A DNA stretch of 64,000 bases from Pseudolabrys sp963742345 (GCA_963742345.1 CAVULO010000001.1:62001-126000), one strand, 5' to 3'; counted from the first letter of the stretch, positions 54,614 to 63,213 are shown. Numbers and translations are program-made. The notes: generated from the sequence alone by a model not told the origin.

Positions 54614-54711
54614 GCAAGAACCCCCCAGTCATGCCGTTCGGCTTCAGGGTACCCTGATCTTGCTCTATGGGAAAACCTCCGCCCTGCAATATTGGTCAGG
54701 TAGACGAAAGC

Positions 54712-54741
54712 GAAAAGCCTCCGGCCATTTGGCCGGAGGCT
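54712..54741 (-). terminator. Rho-independent terminator of the small exported protein gene
   Basis: An 11-bp GC-rich stem (54716-54726 with 54731-54741) with a four-base loop is followed on the minus strand by TTTT (54716-54713). It lies 28 bases beyond the stop of the 82-residue gene. Confidence 0.85.
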
Positions 54742-54768
54742 CGGGCATTTCAGTAGCGGCAACAAAAA

Positions 54769-55017
54769 TCAATTTTCGTTCGCGAACGCATCCCGCATCA
54801 ATTGAAAACGAATGTTGAGGTCTGGGTCAGCGCCAACTACCCGGCCATCCCAACCTATCACCGAATAGACGCCCTTGGGTGATGCATTTGCGTCGGAAGC
54901 CATCGCGTAGGCTTGCGTAGCAGCGGGCTTATTGGCCGTGCGAGCAACGGCTGGATTGGCGACAATGGTTGCCGCACCGGCAGCCACCAACACGAGCTTT
55001 ATGGTACGCGAATTCAT
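54769..55017 (-). CDS. Small exported protein, function unknown
   Basis: An 82-residue protein with a signal peptide (LVLVAAGAATIVANPAVARTA) and a mature part of about 55 residues containing GVYSVIGWDGRVVGADPDLNIRFQLMRDAF. The GWDGRVVGADPD segment recurs in small exported proteins of Bradyrhizobium relatives. No known fold or function is assigned. It has its own terminator and probably its own promoter upstream of 55017. Confidence 0.72.
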   Translation of the reverse strand: MNSRTIKLVLVAAGAATIVANPAVARTANKPAATQAYAMASDANASPKGVYSVIGWDGRVVGADPDLNIRFQLMRDAFANEN

Positions 55018-55173
55018 CTACTACCTCGTTCGGAATACCCCGTCCGGGCGGTTCCGTACGGGAGTTTTTCCAATGCATAATTATGCGAAAGACCGTATTT
55101 CTATTTTCATTTTTCATATTTGATTAGCCGAGAAACCACGCAGCGGAGCGAAGCTTTCAAGAGGGAATCGATC

Positions 55174-55287
55174 GTGGAAACCCCAGAGGCAGACGCAACG
55201 CGCGTCACAAGACTGAAAATTTTAGGGATCATAATTGGGATAGTCATCGTAATCCCCATCTTGGCGTGGAAGCGGGGGCTTTTGTAG
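55174..55287 (+). CDS. Possible 37-residue membrane peptide
   Basis: A GTG at 55174 preceded by GAGGGA at 55161-55166 opens a 37-residue frame. It has a charged N-terminus (METPEADATRVTRLK) and a single hydrophobic helix (ILGIIIGIVIVIPILAW) ending in KRGLL. This looks like a small bitopic membrane protein. Evidence is only the ribosome-binding site and the clean positive-inside helix. Confidence 0.4.
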   Translation: METPEADATRVTRLKILGIIIGIVIVIPILAWKRGLL

Positions 55288-55509
55288 CCGTAGCACGGGC
55301 CGGGCTCGCGAATTGCTGAGCCGCCCCGGCACTACGCCCGCCATAGGTGGGCGATCCGAGAATTGCATAAGTGCGGAATGTGTCCCACCGGCACGACGCG
55401 GACGCAGCGAGAACCGCTGGCCAATATCCGCGTTCCGGACAACAGACATCGAAATTCGAAGGCATTAGGTCCTTTTTTGGCCCAATCCGGACACTGCGGT
55501 CCCGAGTTA

Positions 55510-55524
55510 TTAATCGCTGGTTAA
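55510..55524. promoter_or_regulatory. CtrA box 1 (TTAA-N7-TTAA)
   Basis: TTAA at 55510-55513 and TTAA at 55521-55524 with a 7-base spacer, the full consensus for the cell-cycle regulator CtrA. It lies 90 bases upstream of the coiled-coil gene start. Confidence 0.65.
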
Positions 55525-55540
55525 GCGGTTTGTACGAGGG

Positions 55541-55555
55541 TTAAGCCGCCGTTAA
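55541..55555. promoter_or_regulatory. CtrA box 2 (TTAA-N7-TTAA)
   Basis: TTAA at 55541-55544 and TTAA at 55552-55555 with a 7-base spacer, 31 bases from the first box, about three helical turns. Together they suggest cooperative CtrA binding at the promoter of the gene starting at 55614. Confidence 0.65.
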
Positions 55556-55613
55556 CGAGAGCAATTCGGCGATTGAGGCGCTTTGCCCCCATCTCCGCGA
55601 TCGAGATACATCG

Positions 55614-56564
55614 ATGAAGTTACTCGAAGCCCTTTTCGACGATGCACCCAACGTCGCCGTCAATAGGCGAGGCTCGACTGGACGGAGCAAGAAATCCGTT
55701 GATGCTGCACGTGATGCCGAGGGGAGGCGCTGGCCGGTACTGCCAGCCATTCCGCAAAATGACATCAGCGCTCTAGAAAAAACGATAGCGAAGCAATCGG
55801 CAGAATTGAATCTACGTTGCACTCAGGTTGCCGATCTATACAACGTACAGCAACAGCAAGCGAACGAGCTTCAAACCGCGTGCGAAGAGATTGATCGCCT
55901 CAGCGACACGATCTCGACGCTCCTGGATACAACGGCGCAATACGAAACTGAGGCTGTCGCCACAAAGAAAAAACTCACACTTTTAGAGAATGAAAAAGCC
56001 GCCTTACGGGCGCAGCTCGATAAGGCCCTCGAAGATTCTAGTAAAATGACGCAGCGGTTACTCGCAGTTGAAACCGCCTTCAACGACAGGGAAACATCCG
56101 TCGCCTCGGCTTTGGAAAAAGCCGAGGCGCTGAAAGCGGAATTGACAACAGAGTCGGCTGAAAGATTTAAATTGGTTGCGGCGATCGAACGCCAGAAACA
56201 ACGACATCGCGTTGAACTCAATCAGCTGAAATCTGGTTTTGAAAGCCAGATCAGAAAAAGCGAAACCTTGGTCGTAAGTCAAGACGTGCAGATCAAGGGT
56301 CTCGAAGAGGTGCGCGACCGGGCGGTCAAGCGTGTCGAAATCCTCGAGGCTCTGCTAAGCAGCGAGCGCGAAGGCGCGCAATTCAAGATAAAAGCATTGA
56401 CCGAAGAGCTTCAGCGCGAGCGTCTGGGCCATTCCGCCGAGGATCGTGCAGCAGCAGCAATGCGTAAAGAGATCGTATTCCTCTTGCCAAAGCTTGCAGC
56501 GCGGAAGGATCAGTCGAATACGTGCGAACTGGGCAACTTGGTGCCCCAAAACAATGCGGCGTAG
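55614..56564 (+). CDS. Coiled-coil protein, probably CtrA-regulated, function unknown
   Basis: A 316-residue soluble protein. The N-terminal 50 residues include MKLLEALFDDAPNVAVNRRG and are basic. Residues ~50-290 are almost wholly heptad-like alpha-helical coiled coil (ALEKTIAKQSAEL, LLENEKAALRAQLDKALED, ALLSSEREGAQFKIKALTEEL). No enzymatic motif, signal peptide or membrane helix is visible. Two full CtrA boxes lie just upstream, so expression is likely tied to the cell cycle. A structural or polarity role, as for other alphaproteobacterial coiled-coil scaffolds, is a reasonable hypothesis. Codon use looks like that of neighbours. Confidence 0.78.
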   Translation: MKLLEALFDDAPNVAVNRRGSTGRSKKSVDAARDAEGRRWPVLPAIPQNDISALEKTIAKQSAELNLRCTQVADLYNVQQQQANELQTACEEIDRLSDTISTLLDTTAQYETEAVATKKKLTLLENEKAALRAQLDKALEDSSKMTQRLLAVETAFNDRETSVASALEKAEALKAELTTESAERFKLVAAIERQKQRHRVELNQLKSGFESQIRKSETLVVSQDVQIKGLEEVRDRAVKRVEILEALLSSEREGAQFKIKALTEELQRERLGHSAEDRAAAAMRKEIVFLLPKLAARKDQSNTCELGNLVPQNNAA

Positions 56565-56724
56565 TTTCCGAGATATCAGTGCGAGCAAAGTGACGGGTTC
56601 GGTGCGCGTTTAGTCCGATTCGCTTTGCAAATTTAAAAATTCCTGTCGCGTAAATCAGTTTGAGTCATCCACAAGACCGCTGCCAACAGCGGCCCGGTCG
56701 GCCGTGACATATCTAGGAGATTAC

Positions 56725-57405
56725 ATGATGAACCGTTTCATCCTTAATGCGTGTGCATGCGTGTTTGCTTTCTTAATGGCATCTCCGGCATTTGCGGCCG
56801 ACATGCCCGGCCGTTACCAAGAGCCTGCCTACGTCTCGCCGGCGTTCGGTTGGGGTGGGTTCTATGTGGGTCTCAATGCCGGATATGGCTGGGGCCAGTC
56901 CGACTGGAACAGCAGCGCCACGATCGGATCCACCAGCCCGGCTGGAGGCCTGTTCGGTGGGACAATTGGCTTTAATGGGCAAACCGGTGCGTTCGTCTTT
57001 GGTGTGGAAGGCGACGCTGCCGGAAATTGGATGCGCGATTCAAACAGCGTTGGTTCGGGCATTTGCAGCGTGCCCGGCTGTGCAATCCAAACCAGCTGGT
57101 TTGCCACTGCGCGCGGCCGCGTCGGCTACGCCTTTGACCGTGCATTGCTCTACGTCACCGCGGGCGGCGCGTTTGGCGACGTCCAGATGTCAGCGGGCGC
57201 CCTGACCGCAACCGCGGACCGCGCTGGCTGGACCGTTGGCACGGGCATCGAATATGCGATCCTCGGCCCCTGGTCAGCGAAGGTCGAATATCTTTATGCC
57301 AATCTCGGCAGCTCCAGCTGTGGCGCCGCCACCTGCGGTATCGACACCACGGTGAGTTTCAAGACCAGCATCATCCGTTTCGGCGTGAACTATCGATTTT
57401 GGTAG
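56725..57405 (+). CDS. Outer-membrane beta-barrel protein (Omp25/Omp31-like porin family)
   Basis: A 226-residue protein with a signal peptide (CACVFAFLMASPAFAADMP) and an eight-stranded barrel pattern. GWGGFYVGLNAGYGWGQSDW, FGVEGDAAGNW, YAFDRALLYVTAGGAFG and the C-terminal aromatic VNYRFW are typical of rhizobial and Brucella Omp25/31 relatives. Cysteine pairs (CSVPGC and CGAATC) probably form disulphides in loops. The ATG at 56725, five bases after AGGAGA, is chosen, with ATG 56728 as alternative. A strong terminator follows. Confidence 0.9.
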   Translation: MMNRFILNACACVFAFLMASPAFAADMPGRYQEPAYVSPAFGWGGFYVGLNAGYGWGQSDWNSSATIGSTSPAGGLFGGTIGFNGQTGAFVFGVEGDAAGNWMRDSNSVGSGICSVPGCAIQTSWFATARGRVGYAFDRALLYVTAGGAFGDVQMSAGALTATADRAGWTVGTGIEYAILGPWSAKVEYLYANLGSSSCGAATCGIDTTVSFKTSIIRFGVNYRFW

Positions 57406-57440
57406 GAGCATCCGAGTTTCGCTCACGAGCTCAAATGCCA

Positions 57441-57470
57441 AAGACCCCGGGCAAAGTCCCGGGGTTTTTT
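57441..57470 (+). terminator. Rho-independent terminator after the porin gene
   Basis: An 8-bp stem (57444-57451 with 57458-57465) with a six-base loop is followed by TTTTTT. It lies about 38 bases after the stop codon. Confidence 0.93.
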
Positions 57471-57582
57471 ATTGTGGGTAGCAGCGGACATGTCGGAACG
57501 CATCAATGCGGCCAACTGCGAGCGCGCGACGGTTCGCGAAACGGCAGTATTGGTTTCTGGCGCCGCATTGAAGGTGCAACGC

Positions 57583-59160
57583 CTATTGTGTCTTGATTAC
57601 GCGATAAAGTTGAAAACGATCGCCATCGGCCACAAGACGTAAGCGTGCCGGATCCGGATTTGGGGCGTCGTCTTCAGTGAAGAGAATGTAGATATAATCA
57701 AACTTTGTCCAGTTGAGCCAGAATGCCGGCGTGTCCGGTAACGGATGTTCCGCAGCGAGAATGAGTTGCGCCGTGGAGGGCGGCGTTCCGTCGTGGAGGT
57801 CGGCGAAATCCCGGTATTCTGGACGTACATGTATCACTTGTTTTCCGTCCACGCTGAATAAGGTCGTAACCAGTGCCGCCCGGTCGATCGTTGCGATACA
57901 GGCCGCATGGACAAGACCGAGGTCGCGCACGTCGTCTCCGGACGAGGCGTTCGCATATGCAACGAACACTTTTGAGCCCGGCATGATACGGCGAACCGAG
58001 GAGCGGAACTCGCTGGTCGAATCCGATAGTTGCGACCAGTTGTAATCGATCTCGAGGAGCCGGCCGGCGATTAGAACAATGAGGACGATCAAAAAACCAC
58101 GTCTCACAAAGCGGCGTCGTGCGTCCAGGTTGCCGCATGCGAAAAGCATGAAAGCAACACCAAGTGGCACCCGCTGATCAGCCATGTAGGTGTCGAACAT
58201 TACTCGTGGCAGTGCGAAATAAACGACGCCTCCGACAACAAGCAGCACCAATGCCAATGGATGAAACTGCAGGACACGGTGGCGAATCGCCCAGACCCCG
58301 CCGGCGACCAAGATTGCGATCAACGAAAACGCGGCTATATCAGAATAGTTAGCGAATATGTATATCAACCCGTCGAGTTTGCCGCGTTGCTCCCACGAGA
58401 TGGCGGCAACGAGCTGCATCGTCGGACTGGCGTACAGCAGCGGTACGACTATGAGAAACGGCACGCCGCTGAGAAAAAACTCCGCGATCCTGCTCGGCCA
58501 GGGATAAGTCCTTCGTTCCCAGAGCCGCAAGACTTCGAAGGAAAATAGACCAATCCCATAAATACCAAGTGCCGTGAGATGGCAGAAAAAGAGCGTGACA
58601 ATAAACAAACTGGATAATGTAAAACGTATCGGCCATGCACGCTCGCGCGCGGCAACCCAGCCGGCCAATGCCCATATCGCGACACCAATTCCGAATATGT
58701 AATTCATCACTCCGACGAGAAAGACATAATTGTAAAGCAGGGGGATCGTGATCAACGGCAGGACAGAGAATCGGCCGACCAAAGCCCGGTTAAGCAGCAG
58801 GGTGCCTGAAATAATAAGTGCAAACGTGGAAACGAGAAATATTTGGCCGGCGAGATAGACGTTTACGATGCGTGCCAGCGGCGGCACGATGATGTCCATC
58901 GACAAATTGGGTATCACTTGCCAATTTAGCTCATAGAACGTCGAAATCTGGCGGTTGTTAGATAATTCCGAGATCACCTGCATTCGCGCGAGGTGATTGA
59001 CGTAATCCGAGAGAGGTGGCAGCGGATGCGTCCAAATAGGTATCGATATCAGCAGAGTGAGCGCGACAAATAGCGCCATAATCTGCGAGACGGAGAAATC
59101 AGTCGAGCGAGCTCGCTGGGGCCCCTGATTCGAAATAGCTGTTTGGTTTTTCCATAGCAT
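57583..59160 (-). CDS. Polytopic membrane protein, function unknown (possible GT-C type glycosyltransferase-like fold)
   Basis: A 525-residue protein with about 10-11 membrane helices (FVALTLLISIPIW, FLVSTFALIISGTLLL, LLYNYVFLVGVMNYIFGIGVAIWALAGW, FTLSSLFIVTLFFCHLTALGIYG). A soluble C-terminal domain of about 140 residues ends FQLYRVIKTQ. An early loop has PLSDYVNHLARM, reminiscent of the acidic first periplasmic loop of GT-C glycosyltransferases. That resemblance is weak and no sugar-nucleotide motif is seen. Start is uncertain (ATG 59160 or GTG 59172). The gene stands alone. Confidence 0.72.
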   Translation of the reverse strand: MLWKNQTAISNQGPQRARSTDFSVSQIMALFVALTLLISIPIWTHPLPPLSDYVNHLARMQVISELSNNRQISTFYELNWQVIPNLSMDIIVPPLARIVNVYLAGQIFLVSTFALIISGTLLLNRALVGRFSVLPLITIPLLYNYVFLVGVMNYIFGIGVAIWALAGWVAARERAWPIRFTLSSLFIVTLFFCHLTALGIYGIGLFSFEVLRLWERRTYPWPSRIAEFFLSGVPFLIVVPLLYASPTMQLVAAISWEQRGKLDGLIYIFANYSDIAAFSLIAILVAGGVWAIRHRVLQFHPLALVLLVVGGVVYFALPRVMFDTYMADQRVPLGVAFMLFACGNLDARRRFVRRGFLIVLIVLIAGRLLEIDYNWSQLSDSTSEFRSSVRRIMPGSKVFVAYANASSGDDVRDLGLVHAACIATIDRAALVTTLFSVDGKQVIHVRPEYRDFADLHDGTPPSTAQLILAAEHPLPDTPAFWLNWTKFDYIYILFTEDDAPNPDPARLRLVADGDRFQLYRVIKTQ

Positions 59161-59406
59161 GTGCGCAGTCACCGTTTATCACATGCGACTGAACTGGCAA
59201 TGAATGTCTCGCAGTTTCGGCACAAGTCAGCGGCCTTCGGACGCGGCGATTACTCGCAGGCCGTTTTGTTTGAAATTGCGGATTGGCCCATTGGAATGCC
59301 CGGCGATATAGGTGCTACATTGAGTCGGGGCAAAGACCAGCACCGCTCCAAAAAGGGACGACTTGATACGCCTTGCCGTCCAGTCCCTTCGCGAAAAGCT
59401 GCGGCC

Positions 59407-59426
59407 CGGAGCGCGGCCGCGCTCCG
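59407..59426. repeat. Perfect 20-bp GC-rich palindrome
   Basis: Positions 59407-59416 are the exact complement of 59417-59426, with no spacer. It lies between the membrane protein start and the DUF2950 stop. There is no T tract, so it is more likely a 3'-end stem or protein-binding site than a terminator. The rest of 59173-59451 shows nothing I recognise. Confidence 0.5.
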
Positions 59427-59451
59427 AAATTAAATCGGAGTGAAGTAGGGA

Positions 59452-60411
59452 CTATTTCGGCGGCGTGGTATCGCTGACTTTTTTCCAGCTCGGATCTGGA
59501 TTGTACGAACTCATCCGTTCGGCGAGCTTGGCTGTGTCAGGCCCAAGATCCTTTTCGAAAACAGTACCGTCGTGATTGACAAGGAAAGTCATCACGCCTG
59601 AATTCCCGTACTCGGCAGGATACGCCACGAGCGCAAATCCGCCGATCATCTTGCCGCGCACGACATACTCTAGCTCACCGCCGGAAGCGGCCGCTCCTTG
59701 TTTTGTCAGGATCTTAAAATAGTAACCGTGAAAAGGCGTCCGGCCGCCTCCAACGCGGTAGCCCTGCGCGGTTGCCTGGGCGACGAGTTCGCCAAGGGGA
59801 CTCGCGTCTTCACCTTGAGACGTCGGCCAATAGAGCCCGTCCTTCTTTCCTGGTTGGCTGATGATGCGTTGCGCATAAGTTTTTACGCCGGCACCAGTGC
59901 GATCCTTTTCGGCGTATTCATTCTGCGCATCGACGTAGGCAAGCGAGGCCTGAATTGCGTCCAATTCATTTTTGCCAATACGGCGAGCGAGGATCTCCTG
60001 ACGGCCCGCTGCTGTGTCGAACCGCCACATTCCGTCCTTGCGAACGAGAGGTATCGGAAGGGGAAAATCCTCTTGTCCGATGACCACGATGGCTTTGTTG
60101 TCACCCTCCATGGCGAGCTGGTGCTTTGCATCATAGGCGGCGACAAATTTCTGGCGCGTCGCAACATCGGCGACGCTATCACCCGACGATATGATGTCAT
60201 CTCCGTCAGGACCCAGCACAGTCGAAATAGCTTTCAGGTCATTCGCTTTGGCCGCGCTGACAAGGGCGCTGGCCGCTTCATCCGGCGTCTTGAAGGCTTG
60301 CTGGGCGCCGGCCACGGATGCGGCGGTCCAAAGAAGCACTGCTGTCGTGAATAGGACCTTCGTCAAACCACGGATATGGCGAAAATCTGCCGATGGAAGA
60401 AGTGTGTTCAT
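59452..60411 (-). CDS. DUF2950 family exported protein
   Basis: A 319-residue protein with a signal peptide (LFTTAVLLWTAASVAGAQQ). Family motifs are FKTPDEAASALVSAAKANDLKAI, LGPDGDDIISSGD, DGLYWPTSQGEDASPLGELVA, PFHGYYFKILTKQG and FLVNHDGTVFEKDLG. Function is unknown. It lies 24 bases downstream of the DUF3300 gene, a pairing seen in many proteobacteria, which implies that the two exported proteins act together. Confidence 0.9.
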   Translation of the reverse strand: MNTLLPSADFRHIRGLTKVLFTTAVLLWTAASVAGAQQAFKTPDEAASALVSAAKANDLKAISTVLGPDGDDIISSGDSVADVATRQKFVAAYDAKHQLAMEGDNKAIVVIGQEDFPLPIPLVRKDGMWRFDTAAGRQEILARRIGKNELDAIQASLAYVDAQNEYAEKDRTGAGVKTYAQRIISQPGKKDGLYWPTSQGEDASPLGELVAQATAQGYRVGGGRTPFHGYYFKILTKQGAAASGGELEYVVRGKMIGGFALVAYPAEYGNSGVMTFLVNHDGTVFEKDLGPDTAKLAERMSSYNPDPSWKKVSDTTPPK

Positions 60412-60435
60412 GACGTCCTCGTTCGCGCAGACATG

Positions 60436-62007
60436 TCAGTGTGAAACAGGGACAGAGGCGGGCACACGGGCGCCCGACGCGTTCCATTGCCCGTAGGTCT
60501 GAAACTTGACCCCAAGCTTGTCGTAATAAACTCGCAGATAGCCGTCCTGGCCACGCACAACTGCCTTCGGCATGATCTCTTGCACTTCCTGCGCCATCAC
60601 GCCGACGTAAGCTCGATCGCTGCCGTTATAGCTGAAGCGATAGAAGCCGATGCCGTTGCCGAGTTGGCCGAGAAGAACGATATCGTGCTTGAGCGCGATG
60701 TCCGATCGCCGTCCGCCACCGCCACCACCGCCGCGACCACCACCGCCGCCGCCACGGCCGCCACCGCCACCACCCGCGCGCGCGCCACCGCCGCCGCCTG
60801 CTCGTGCGCCCCCACCGCCGCCGCGCCCGCCGAGACTTGCGTTTCCGCGCGCGGACTGCGCGTGCGTCACGCGACCGGACTGAATATTTCCAAGAGCGTT
60901 GCCGCCGCCGCCCGCAGGCCGCGCGCTCGGCCGTTGACCGCCGCCAGGCTTCTGGGCGCCACCGCCACCGCCGCCAGGCCGTTGTCCTGCGCCAGCACCA
61001 GGCTTCTGGACGCCGCCGCCACCAGCGCCTGGACGATTAGCGCCTCCGCCCAGATTGGCTTGTCCGCCGCCGGGCTTGAGCACCTGCTCACCGCCGCGGC
61101 CGCGGAAATCCGTCCGGTTTTGAGCGCCGCCACGAATATTGTTGTTGCCAAATTTCTGCTGCACGCTGGCGTTGTTGTACCTGACGCCTCCACGGTGTTC
61201 CGGTCGGTGCTGGAAATTGTTGCCGCTGTTATTGATATTGATCGGGCGGTTGACGTTGATGTTGTTTCCGCCCCAATTGACTCCTCCGCCCCAATAATTT
61301 CCGCCCGATGCCCAACGCCCGAGAGCGTAGCCGGCGCCAAATGCAATTCCACCCGCGATGATTCCGCCCGCGATGTACCCGGGCGGCGGGAAATAATATG
61401 GCGGATAGGCCGGGTATGGCCATCCTCCGTAGACAACGGCAGGATCGTAGTACGGCACGTAGACCGTGTTGGGCTCCGTCGGTTCAATAACGATGACTTG
61501 CTTGCCCTGCTCCTGTTTCTTTGTGACCTTTTGCTCCTTGCTCGACGTCAACTTTTTGTTGGCTTCGGCCTTCGTGCGTAGCCGCTGGATTGCGTCCATG
61601 ACGTCCGGCTGCTGGGCAAGGACCGCATCACCGAGCTTCTGGGTCCAATCAAGCTTCGTGCTCATCATTGAGAGAACATCTGGCGTGGCAACCAACGATT
61701 TCACGCTTTCATCCCAGGCCTGCTTGTCCACCGCGACCTTTAGTTGATCGCCTTTGAGGGCCTTGTTTTCCTTCGCCCAGCGATCAGCCTGCACGACCTC
61801 GAGCGGGTAGGTCGATGCCATCAAGACCAGGGAAAGAAGGGTATCTGGATACAACGCAATACCAGCAACAAGGGCATCAAGCTCCTCGGATTTGAGCAGT
61901 TGCTCACCGGACGCGGCAGCTGGGGGAGGTGGGGTCTGCGCTTCAGCGGCAAATGGCGACAGGATAAAAAGTGCCAACACCAAAACCACTAGCCGGTGCA
62001 AAGCCAT
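60436..62007 (-). CDS. DUF3300 protein with Gly-rich linker and C-terminal S74-like chaperone domain
   Basis: A 523-residue exported protein. After a signal peptide (LVVLVLALFILSPFAAEAQ) comes the DUF3300 domain (~30-220; LVAGIALYPDTLLSLVLMASTYPLEVVQADRW, YVPYYDPAVVYGGWPYPAYPPYYF), then a Gly-, Asn- and Arg-rich low-complexity region of about 200 residues. The C-terminal 89 residues match intramolecular chaperone (Peptidase S74) domains: SDIALKHDI, FYRFSYNGSDRAYVGVMAQEVQEIMP. Ser435 and Lys440 have the five-residue spacing of the self-cleavage dyad in endosialidase-type domains, so auto-release of the tail is predicted. Start at 62007 follows GGAGGGG. Confidence 0.88.
   Translation of the reverse strand: MALHRLVVLVLALFILSPFAAEAQTPPPPAAASGEQLLKSEELDALVAGIALYPDTLLSLVLMASTYPLEVVQADRWAKENKALKGDQLKVAVDKQAWDESVKSLVATPDVLSMMSTKLDWTQKLGDAVLAQQPDVMDAIQRLRTKAEANKKLTSSKEQKVTKKQEQGKQVIVIEPTEPNTVYVPYYDPAVVYGGWPYPAYPPYYFPPPGYIAGGIIAGGIAFGAGYALGRWASGGNYWGGGVNWGGNNINVNRPININNSGNNFQHRPEHRGGVRYNNASVQQKFGNNNIRGGAQNRTDFRGRGGEQVLKPGGGQANLGGGANRPGAGGGGVQKPGAGAGQRPGGGGGGAQKPGGGQRPSARPAGGGGNALGNIQSGRVTHAQSARGNASLGGRGGGGGARAGGGGGARAGGGGGGRGGGGGGRGGGGGGGRRSDIALKHDIVLLGQLGNGIGFYRFSYNGSDRAYVGVMAQEVQEIMPKAVVRGQDGYLRVYYDKLGVKFQTYGQWNASGARVPASVPVSH
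60711..60835. repeat. Low-complexity CCG/CCA-rich tract encoding poly-glycine on the minus strand
   Basis: About 125 bases of near-pure CCN-GCC repeats code for the glycine/alanine-rich linker just before the S74-like domain. The tract is prone to length change and to assembly error, and it creates long spurious frames on the plus strand. Confidence 0.7.
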
Positions 62008-62367
62008 CCGCCCCTCCACTTACATGCAACTACAAACTCGGTCGGCATTTCATATAGAAATTCTCGATGTGACAAGTCTGATTTATCAAGATACGGCCGC
62101 GTACGCCATTTCGAAGGACGGCGCACATTCACGTTTGATTGAAGTTGGACGCACGGCGCCCGCATGCACGGAATAGCATGGCCCCAAAACCAAACCAGAA
62201 AATTAGCTCACCGGCACAGGGCATGATCGTATTTACAGCGGTCTATCGATGCCAACACTTCTTGGTGCTACGATACCGAACAAACGGATAGATTAGTGTT
62301 GCCAATGCTTTCGTGAAGTAGATCGCTCGCGCGCCGCGTAAATCTCCAACCATGAGAAGGGGGTCTC
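62008..62367. other. Divergent intergenic region
   Basis: This 360-base region lies between DUF3300 (minus) and the HD-domain gene (plus) and should hold both promoters. I see moderately AT-rich stretches near 62030-62110 and 62200-62300, but no credible gene, repeat or clear box. Confidence 0.45.
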
Positions 62368-63213
62368 ATGATTACCGTTCCGGAGCTGGCATCGGAGGCG
62401 CTGGGATCGTTCCTGTCCTCGCATTTGAGCCGCAGATTTTGGTCGACGCAGGCGCAGTTGACCGAACTCATTCCGTCGGTGGCGAGGCTTGCGCTCGAGT
62501 GCATCGGGAATAGCGATGCTCTCTACCACAACGTCGAGCATACGATGCTCGTAACGCTGGTCGGCTACGACATCATGAAGGGGCGGGCGCTGCTGACGCC
62601 CACGTCACCGAGTGATTTTGCGCATCTCCTTGTTGCGTGCCTGCTGCATGACATTGGCTACGTGCGAGGAATTCTTAAAGGAGACGGCGCCGACGGGTAT
62701 GTCATCGACGCGCGCGGGGGAAAAGCCAGCGTTCCGCGTGGCTCATCAGATGCGGCTTTGTTGCAATACCATGTCGACCGCTCCAAACTGTTCGTAATAG
62801 ATCGTATTTCGACCAGCGAAATTTTGGATGCGGAAAGAATTGCGCGCGCGATCGAATTCACGCGCTTTCCGGCGTCTACCGTTGAGCCCGACGATGACGA
62901 CAATGAAGAGGGTTCGCTTGTGCGAGCTGCCGATCTCATTGGACAACTCGGTGATCCACAATACCTGCGAAAAGCCAATGCGCTCTATTATGAATTCGAA
63001 GAGGCGGGCCTCAACAGGCAACTCGGCTATGAGTCGCCAGCCGATCTCACGGAATTGTATCCGCAGTTCTACTGGAAGACCGTTTCTCCGCATATCCAGA
63101 CGGCCATTCGGTACCTCAACGTGACATCGAGCGGGCGGCAATGGATTGCAAACCTGTACAGCAATGTCTTTCGTGCCGAGCGCGATCTTAGCCTGTCGGG
63201 GCCCGAGCGCTAA
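62368..63213 (+). CDS. HD-domain metal-dependent phosphohydrolase-like protein
   Basis: A 281-residue cytoplasmic protein with an HD domain. The first histidines are in DALYHNVEHTMLV, the HD dyad in VACLLHDIGYVRG, and a late conserved aspartate in VRAADLIGQLGDP. It resembles the HD metalloproteins of cyanobacteria and proteobacteria that have no assigned substrate. It is not an HD-GYP phosphodiesterase, because the GYP motif is absent. GAAGGGGG precedes the ATG. Confidence 0.85.
   Translation: MITVPELASEALGSFLSSHLSRRFWSTQAQLTELIPSVARLALECIGNSDALYHNVEHTMLVTLVGYDIMKGRALLTPTSPSDFAHLLVACLLHDIGYVRGILKGDGADGYVIDARGGKASVPRGSSDAALLQYHVDRSKLFVIDRISTSEILDAERIARAIEFTRFPASTVEPDDDDNEEGSLVRAADLIGQLGDPQYLRKANALYYEFEEAGLNRQLGYESPADLTELYPQFYWKTVSPHIQTAIRYLNVTSSGRQWIANLYSNVFRAERDLSLSGPER

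Larger units (their letters stand above)
55288..55613. other. Intergenic region carrying tandem CtrA boxes
   Basis: This 326-base region upstream of the coiled-coil gene has short overlapping minus-strand frames of low credibility in its first half. Its second half holds two CtrA-type sites, entered separately. No RNA gene was recognised. Confidence 0.5.

Noticed and set aside
55222..55465. Two overlapping short minus-strand frames (about 75 residues each), one with AILGSPTYGG
   Set aside because: Neither has a signal peptide, a ribosome site or a recognised motif, and they compete with each other and with the plus-strand small membrane frame. A degraded gene is possible but cannot be supported.
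60487..61581. Long 364-residue plus-strand frame rich in Ala, Thr and Arg
   Set aside because: It is antisense to the Gly-rich DUF3300 gene. The CCG repeat tract removes stop codons on this strand, and the translation has no domain, signal or credible ribosome site.
62223..62291. 22-codon frame upstream of the HD-domain gene
   Set aside because: No ribosome-binding site and no conserved or membrane-like character; expected by chance in a 360-base gap.
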